From assembly GCA_042095835.1 (NCBI GenBank), contig JBELML010000020.1, forward strand, positions 1 to 64,000: a stretch of DNA of 64,000 nt, in the 5' to 3' direction. This document shows positions 59,433-64,000 of this stretch, piece by piece. A program made the position numbers and the translations under genes. The notes beneath the pieces are model-generated. The model saw nothing but the letters and a program-made list of their open reading frames with translations. It did not search any database and was not told where the DNA came from. Source of the DNA: DATFKA01 sp042095835. GTDB lineage: Bacteria; Bacteroidota; Bacteroidia; Chitinophagales; Saprospiraceae. Within the stretch, counting starts at the first letter, position 1. Each line of letters begins with the position of its first letter.

Positions 59433-60779
59433 CTAATTACAACCCAAATCTGCTTTAGAGACGACATCTGCCGTAGGGAAGCAATTCCCAGAAGGAAGGT
59501 TAGGTGGTAAATATCTGCTCAGTTGATCATCTCGAAGTGCATTCTCCAGGAAGGCAGCAATGGCATCTACTTCACCATCGCTAAGTCCAAGGTTTCTAAA
59601 CTCTCCAGATAAAGCCGCTGTTGGCACTCGTTCGTTTTCTTTTTGGCCATTATTTTTATAGGCCACCACCTCCCGGATATTGTTAAAGGAGGCTCCATGT
59701 CCGTAAAACGGAGAATCGTACAAATTATACAGCTGTGGTACTTTAAACTTATAGTTATCCTCCGTGCGGCCAGTAAAACTGCCGCGACCTAAATTAGAGG
59801 GATCATTAGTAGGTGTTTTGAAAGTTTGCTGCTCGTGTTGACTCAGGTCGTTCATACCAAAAGCATGGAAAGCTTCTGAACTCAGAGCCGGCCCTGAGTG
59901 GCAAGGTGCACAGGAAGCTTTTCCGAAAAACAGGGAAGCCCCTTGCTTTTCTATTTCTGACATGGCTTCTGTTTCTCCTTTCAACCATCTTTGAAAAGGT
60001 GCTTGATTAGGGAGCAAGGTCCGCTCGTAGGCTGCGATAGCTAAACCAGCAGTTTCAGCGGTATACCGCTCCGCTTTTGCAAAATTGGGGAAAGCCGCGT
60101 CGAACATCCCCATATAGTTGTATTGTCTTAAAAAGTTGGTATCTATTTCTAAGCGGTGTACATCTTGTCCGGCGATAGCTTGTATCTCAACGCCTTCATA
60201 ACCTAAATGATTCACTGCTTTTGGTGTATTGGGTGTCCAAAAGGCCTCCGTTCCACTATTAGATCCAGTGGCTCCAAATTGGCCATTCCACAGCATATTT
60301 CTTTGGTAAGCTACATTCAAGACAGTGGGTGTACGTATAGGTTGTACATCAATATCTGCAATAGCATAGTCTGGATCTTTTACTCTAGCTGCTCCATTGA
60401 CACCTAAGCCCATTCCTCCTTCGCCAATCCCCTGCCAGCGTCCTGCCTGAAAACCAGCTTCTGCAAAGTGACAAGAAGCGCAAGAATAGGATCCCATACC
60501 TTTATTATCTTCTGGTGCAGAACCCAAGCCAGTCTCATGGTATAGGAGTTGTCCAAGAGCCACTTTCTCCGCAGAAATTGGATTGAGTGGATCTTGCGGG
60601 ATAGCACTGTAATTATCACTATCGGGCAAAGTGAATTGATCTCTCCAATCGGTCCCTCCGAGTAGCCGGAGATTTTGGGCAAGCTGATCGTCATAATCCG
60701 TCAAGAACGCATTATCTTCCTGGCAAGCATTAAAAAATAGTGTCATAAGGATCGCCAGGGGGAGTAGTGTTTTTTTCAT
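59433..60779 (-). CDS. Di-haem cytochrome c peroxidase (MauG/CcpA family)
   Basis: The 448-residue exported lipoprotein (signal ending FFNAC, Cys19) carries two c-type haem motifs, CASCH (residues 100-104) and CAPCH (290-294). The order of motifs and the segment IRTPTVLNVAYQRNMLWNGQFG between them are typical of bacterial cytochrome c peroxidases and MauG-like proteins. These reduce hydrogen peroxide or oxidise a protein partner in the periplasm. Monocistronic. A structured 73-base inverted repeat lies just upstream. Confidence 0.9.
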   Translation of the reverse strand: MKKTLLPLAILMTLFFNACQEDNAFLTDYDDQLAQNLRLLGGTDWRDQFTLPDSDNYSAIPQDPLNPISAEKVALGQLLYHETGLGSAPEDNKGMGSYSCASCHFAEAGFQAGRWQGIGEGGMGLGVNGAARVKDPDYAIADIDVQPIRTPTVLNVAYQRNMLWNGQFGATGSNSGTEAFWTPNTPKAVNHLGYEGVEIQAIAGQDVHRLEIDTNFLRQYNYMGMFDAAFPNFAKAERYTAETAGLAIAAYERTLLPNQAPFQRWLKGETEAMSEIEKQGASLFFGKASCAPCHSGPALSSEAFHAFGMNDLSQHEQQTFKTPTNDPSNLGRGSFTGRTEDNYKFKVPQLYNLYDSPFYGHGASFNNIREVVAYKNNGQKENERVPTAALSGEFRNLGLSDGEVDAIAAFLENALRDDQLSRYLPPNLPSGNCFPTADVVSKADLGCN

Positions 60780-60820
60780 GATAGGTCTTTATATTTCTAG
60801 TTATCTAATCCATGGATGAT

Positions 60821-60893
60821 GAGCAGCGGTTCTAGTGTGCTTTTATGCACCTATTCAAATAAGAGAAAATATTCTAGTCGGAACCTGCTGCTC
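60821..60893. other. 73-bp nested inverted repeat upstream of the peroxidase gene
   Basis: The outer arms GAGCAGCGGTTC and GAACCTGCTGCTC pair with one bulged base. Inside, GTGC-ttttat-GCAC forms a second hairpin and TAG/CTA extends the outer stem. It lies 42 bases upstream of the peroxidase start, in a 290-base gene-free region. It could be a structured leader RNA or a small mobile repeat. Confidence 0.5.
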
Positions 60894-61017
60894 AGTACAG
60901 GTGTCTAGAATACTTAGTTTATATCCGTTTAATCTCAAAGCTCGGGAAAAAGATTTATCTCAATCTATACGTTGGTAGGTAAGGACAGGTTTCAAAACTG
61001 GGATAGAGAAAAAACAA

Positions 61018-61042
61018 AGGGTGAGATTTTTGGTCTCACCCT
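61018..61042 (-). terminator. Terminator of the infC-rpmI-rplT operon
   Basis: AGGGTGAGA and TCTCACCCT form a 9-bp stem with a 7-base loop, 29 bases after the rplT stop, followed on the minus strand by TTTGTTTTTTC. Confidence 0.88.
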
Positions 61043-61071
61043 ACAAATATAAGAAAATTTCTTTTAATCTC

Positions 61072-61422
61072 TTAATTTGGCTTTACATCATCAATGATAG
61101 CTTTGAAAGCCTCAGGATGATTCATAGCCAAGTCGGCTAGTGCCTTTCTGTTTAATTGGATATCGTTTTGTCCCAATAGGTGGATCAACTTAGAATAAGT
61201 CAACCCATGTTGGCGAGCACCCGCGTTGATTCTGGTAATCCATAATCTACGGAAAGCTCTTTTCTTATTACGACGATCGCGGTAAGCATAGGTAAGACCT
61301 TTCTCAACGGCGTTTTTCGCAACAGTATAAACATTTTTACGAGCACCGAAATACCCGCGTGCTGCTTTAAGGATTTTCTTTCTTCTCCTTCTGGAAGCAA
61401 CCGAATTCACTGAACGTGGCAT
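61072..61422 (-). CDS. rplT: 50S ribosomal protein L20
   Basis: This 116-residue early-assembly ribosomal protein binds 23S rRNA domain II. It has the basic N-terminal extension MPRSVNSVASRRRRKKILKA, the conserved GYFGARKN and RDRRNKKRAFRRLWI, and INAGARQHGLTYSKLIHLL. Family-normal length. It is the last gene of the infC-rpmI-rplT operon. In several bacteria L20 autoregulates this operon by binding its mRNA; nothing in the sequence here proves that. Confidence 0.98.
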   Translation of the reverse strand: MPRSVNSVASRRRRKKILKAARGYFGARKNVYTVAKNAVEKGLTYAYRDRRNKKRAFRRLWITRINAGARQHGLTYSKLIHLLGQNDIQLNRKALADLAMNHPEAFKAIIDDVKPN

Positions 61423-61497
61423 AATACAACTTTTAGTACAATACAGGGACCGAGTATAATCGATACTTTTACCTGCATTCTCGTTAAAAAATAAAAA

Positions 61498-61692
61498 TTA
61501 AACTCCTAGTAAGCGCTTGATTCTTTTCTCATCAGCTTTGCTTACTAAAGCAGCATCTCTCAAGCGAAGTTTAGCTTTCTTAGATTTGTTTCTCATCATG
61601 TGAGAAGTTTTAGCTTGAAAGCGCTTCACTTTTCCTGATCCAGTCAACTTGAAACGTTTCTTAGCGCTGGAATGCGTCTTCATCTTGGGCAT
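61498..61692 (-). CDS. rpmI: 50S ribosomal protein L35
   Basis: The 64-residue basic protein starts MPKMKTHSSAKKRFKLTGSG, the standard L35 opening, and contains HMMRNKSKKAKLRLRDAALV. It lies between infC (107 bases before) and rplT (75 bases after) as in most bacteria. Confidence 0.98.
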   Translation of the reverse strand: MPKMKTHSSAKKRFKLTGSGKVKRFQAKTSHMMRNKSKKAKLRLRDAALVSKADEKRIKRLLGV

Positions 61693-61799
61693 GATAATAC
61701 ATGTTTAATCTACTTAATAGTAAACTATCAAGCAGAGGTTTTCAAACAGGCTGCAAAGATAGGAATTATTTTTGACCTGAGCCAGCAGTATTATGGATA

Positions 61800-62393
61800 T
61801 TATTTCTTTTTCTTCTTCTTCGGAGAGAGTATAACGGTCATCCGCCTACCTTCCAACTTAGGCAGGGCTTCAGCACCACCGTATTCTACCAATTCTTCTA
61901 AGAAGCGTAATAGCAATAACTCTCCCCTATCTTTAAACACAATGGTACGACCTTTGAACTGGACATAAGCTTTCACTTTTGCGCCTTCCTCTAAAAACTT
62001 CTTGGCGTGTCTCAGTTTAAACTCAAAATCGTGCTCATCGGTATTGGGTCCAAAACGAATTTCTTTAACAACCGTTTTAGCGGCTTTCGCTTTCATCTCC
62101 TTTTCCTTTTTCTTTTTCTCATAAAGGAATTTGTTGAGGTTGATGATGCGTACTACCGGAGGCTTTGCATTAGGAGAGATTTCAACTAGATCCAATTCTA
62201 CAGATTCTGCCCATCGCTTCACTTCTCTGGTATTATAGACTTCTCCAGCCTTAATACTGAGATTAAGTTGTGTAGCGATCTCAGCGATATTTTCACCGAC
62301 TAATCGGACCTGAGGGATTCTAATTTGATCGTTAACTCTAAAATCGTGTTTAGGTTCTTTTCTTCTGTTGTTTGGAATTCTTCTTCTTGCCAA
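61800..62393 (-). CDS. infC: Translation initiation factor IF-3 (TTG start)
   Basis: IF-3 proofreads start codons and keeps ribosomal subunits apart. The 197-residue protein has the N-domain (FRVNDQIRIPQVRLVGENIAEIAT, about residues 18-41), a Lys-rich linker (KFLYEKKKKEKEMKAK), the C-domain (VKEIRFGPNTDEHDFEFKLRHAKKFLEEGAKVKAYVQFKGR), and a Lys-only tail. The only reasonable start is TTG at 62393; no in-frame ATG lies upstream nearby and the first internal ATG would delete the N-domain. infC in E. coli uses AUU, letting IF-3 repress its own translation; a rare start codon here suggests the same control (inference). Confidence 0.95.
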   Translation of the reverse strand: MARRRIPNNRRKEPKHDFRVNDQIRIPQVRLVGENIAEIATQLNLSIKAGEVYNTREVKRWAESVELDLVEISPNAKPPVVRIINLNKFLYEKKKKEKEMKAKAAKTVVKEIRFGPNTDEHDFEFKLRHAKKFLEEGAKVKAYVQFKGRTIVFKDRGELLLLRFLEELVEYGGAEALPKLEGRRMTVILSPKKKKKK

Positions 62394-62508
62394 ATGATTT
62401 TAATTTAATGAATAATAATTTTGAAGCGATCTAATTTAAAAATTAAACACGGCTCCATCAATAAAAAAGGAAAATACGTCTTAAAAGTTCCCTTCTACTA
62501 AAAGAAAA

Positions 62509-62550
62509 CCTCTCGAAACTTAATCTCTTTCTGAAATTAGTCTCGAGAGG
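62509..62550 (-). terminator. Terminator between clpC and infC
   Basis: CCTCTCGA and TCGAGAGG form the outer stem, with further pairing (AACTTAAT/AATTAGT) inside. On the minus strand it is followed by TTTTCTTTT. It ends clpC transcription 50 bases after its stop, or could act in the infC leader. Confidence 0.7.
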
Positions 62551-62599
62551 ATTTAATACAAAGTATCTAAGATGTGGTAAATATAATAATTATTTACGC

Positions 62600-64000
62600 T
62601 TATGCATCTGTATTTACACCCAAAGAAATACCTATAGTCAAGGTTTCTTCTTCTTCGTTCAACTCTGCGGTCATCACAGCACCTGTTTCAGGGTTATGAT
62701 TGAGGATATAATCCGCCAAGGGATCTTCCAGGTATTTCTGAATCGCTCGGTGCAATGGCCTTGCGCCAAATTGAGGATCAAAGCCTTTCTCCGCTACAAA
62801 TTTCTTAGCAGACTCTGACAATTCCAACTTGTACTCGCCCATTTCATCCAGACGCTTGTAGAGATCTTTCAAAGAGATATCAATGATTTCAAAGATATCG
62901 TCTTGAGCTAGACTATTAAAGATAACCACATCATCAATCCTGTTGAGAAACTCTGGAGAGAAGGTGCGCTTCAAAGCATTTTGGATCACTGCTTTCGAAT
63001 CATCCTGTGCTTGGTTGAGTCTTGCTTGAGTCGCAAAACCTACCCCTTGACCAAAATCTTTCAATTGGCGAACACCTATATTGGAGGTCATAATGATCAA
63101 GGTATTTTTGAAGTCTACTCTTCTACCCAAACCATCGGTCAATTGGCCATCATCCAACACTTGCAACAAGATATTGTAAACATCTGGATGTGCCTTTTCG
63201 ATCTCATCTAATAAAATGACGCTATAAGGTTTGCGACGAACTTTCTCCGTCAGCTGTCCGCCTTCTTCGTATCCGACGTATCCTGGAGGCGCACCAATTA
63301 ATCTACTGATAGAGAATTTCTCCATATACTCACTCATATCGATGCGAATCAAAGCATCGTCAGAGTCAAAAATATAACGAGCCAAAGCTTTTGCGAGTTC
63401 TGTTTTACCAACACCGGTTGGTCCTAAGAAAATAAAGGAGCCAATAGGTTTGCTTGGATCTTTAAGTCCAACTCGGTTTCTTTGAATAGCTTTGGTGATA
63501 GTAGAAATCGCCTGATCCTGGCCAATAACCATCTGTCTGATGTCATCGCCCATTCCAATGAGTTTCTTGCTTTCACTTTGGGCCACTTTTTGTACAGGAA
63601 TACCCGTCATCATCGCTACCACCTCTGCAATATCAGATTCGTTAACCGGATATTTTTTGGTTTTAGATTCTTCCTCCCACTGGACTTTAGCGAACTCCAA
63701 CTGTCGTACTAACTTAGATTCTTTATCTCGTAGATCAGCCGCTTTTTCATATTGCTGGTTCTTAACCGCCTGATTTTTTTGTTCCTTGATCTCCTCAATA
63801 TCCTGCTCAAGCTTTTCAATATGCTTGGGTACATGAATATTTTTCAGGTGTACTCTAGCTCCAACCTCGTCCAATACATCAATCGCCTTGTCTGGTAAAA
63901 AGCGATCACTGATATAGCGTTCACTCAATTTCACACAAGCATTTACCGCTTCATCAGAGTAAGTGACATTGTGAAAATCTTCGTACTTAGCCTTAATATT
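62600..64000 (-). CDS. clpC: Clp protease ATP-binding subunit ClpC, 3' part
   Basis: The gene runs off the right edge; the visible 466 codons begin in NIKAKYEDFHNVTYSDEAVNA and cover the end of the first AAA+ domain, the middle domain and the whole second AAA+ domain. The middle domain has a UVR-like motif (VKNQQYEKAADLRDKE), as in ClpC rather than ClpB. The second AAA+ domain carries Walker A GPTGVGKTEL, Walker B ILLDEIEKAHP, and GFDPQFGARPLHRAIQKYLEDPLAD. ClpC unfolds proteins for ClpP. A GTG at 63934 is internal, not the start. infC follows after a terminator. Confidence 0.95.
   Translation of the reverse strand, partial: NIKAKYEDFHNVTYSDEAVNACVKLSERYISDRFLPDKAIDVLDEVGARVHLKNIHVPKHIEKLEQDIEEIKEQKNQAVKNQQYEKAADLRDKESKLVRQLEFAKVQWEEESKTKKYPVNESDIAEVVAMMTGIPVQKVAQSESKKLIGMGDDIRQMVIGQDQAISTITKAIQRNRVGLKDPSKPIGSFIFLGPTGVGKTELAKALARYIFDSDDALIRIDMSEYMEKFSISRLIGAPPGYVGYEEGGQLTEKVRRKPYSVILLDEIEKAHPDVYNILLQVLDDGQLTDGLGRRVDFKNTLIIMTSNIGVRQLKDFGQGVGFATQARLNQAQDDSKAVIQNALKRTFSPEFLNRIDDVVIFNSLAQDDIFEIIDISLKDLYKRLDEMGEYKLELSESAKKFVAEKGFDPQFGARPLHRAIQKYLEDPLADYILNHNPETGAVMTAELNEEEETLTIGISLGVNTDA

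Noticed and set aside
62600..63934. A complete short Clp-like gene starting with GTG at 63934
   Set aside because: The frame continues without a stop to the window edge and encodes the expected ClpC sequence upstream, so the GTG is internal.
1..64000. tRNA, rRNA, insertion sequence, prophage or known anti-phage defence genes
   Set aside because: I looked for typical motifs (cloverleaf GGTTCGA arms, transposase or integrase signatures, restriction or Cas motifs) and saw none I could support.

Overview
The window looks like a chromosome segment of a Bacteroidota bacterium, most likely of the class Saprospiria (class inferred from overall gene style, not proven). Direct support for Bacteroidota: three proteins carry type IX secretion (T9SS) type A sorting domains and one carries a gliding/CHU_C type B domain; Bacteroidota-typical families occur (DUF2480, permease-prefix ABC permease with PadR, lipoprotein TIM-barrel isomerase); and two promoters fit the Bacteroidota rule TTG-N20-TAnnTTTG exactly. 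No tRNA, rRNA, CRISPR array, insertion sequence or prophage was seen. There are two 100-N gaps.

Layout. 0.2-13.2 kb: an eleven-gene, tightly packed minus-strand operon for hexuronate (pectin sugar) catabolism: SDR fructuronate reductase, uxuA, uxaC, a TRAP transporter (dctP-dctQ-dctM), uxaA, uxaB, a GH51 arabinofuranosidase, then unexpectedly a malonyl-CoA synthetase (matB-like) and malonate carrier subunit madL. Together UxaC, UxaB/UxuB and UxaA/UxuA turn galacturonate and glucuronate into 2-keto-3-deoxygluconate; the kinase and aldolase that finish the route are not in the window. 13.2-17.5 kb: a secreted phosphodiesterase, a large T9SS type B protein, a CARDB-like protein and a GNAT acetyltransferase. 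17.5-18.3 kb: G-rich low-complexity tracts around a gap, then pdxH. 19.2-26 kb: tetR-tolC-adaptor-RND efflux operon with a well-defined promoter and candidate operator. 26-30 kb: MobA-like nucleotidyltransferase, TM2 protein, Bor-like lipoprotein, P1 aminopeptidase, DUF4197 protein. 30.4-33 kb: a T9SS-exported subtilase and a secreted protein that appears to have lost its catalytic core. 33-36 kb: PadR regulator plus ABC permease. 36-41 kb: gluconate dehydrogenase subunit 3/GMC oxidoreductase pair (the GMC gene carries an in-frame stop near its end) and a flavin amine oxidase cluster. 41-47.5 kb: DUF2480, scpB, secreted endonuclease I, rhomboid protease, methyltransferase, ribokinase. 47.7-55.8 kb: sugar isomerase lipoprotein, beta-lactamase-like hydrolase, the tail of a lost M23 peptidase, AlkC-type DNA repair protein, acetoacetyl-CoA synthetase, purE, OmpA/TSP3 protein. 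56-60.8 kb: lipoprotein subtilase, heparan-N-sulfatase-like sulfatase, di-haem cytochrome c peroxidase. 61-64 kb: the conserved infC-rpmI-rplT operon and the 3' part of clpC.

The most unusual material is between the genes. It includes several families of short dispersed elements: a near-identical palindrome placed exactly 4 nt after two stop codons of the hexuronate operon; a 72-bp hairpin element in three copies; a 170-180-bp repeat in two copies; a hairpin family just upstream of three unrelated start codons; and purine-biased low-complexity tracts that start at stop codons in the sense orientation. Gene scars are also visible (M23 tail, GMC nonsense codon, gutted peptidase-like protein). 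Both N gaps are flanked by exactly 55 duplicated bases, which marks them as assembly artefacts.
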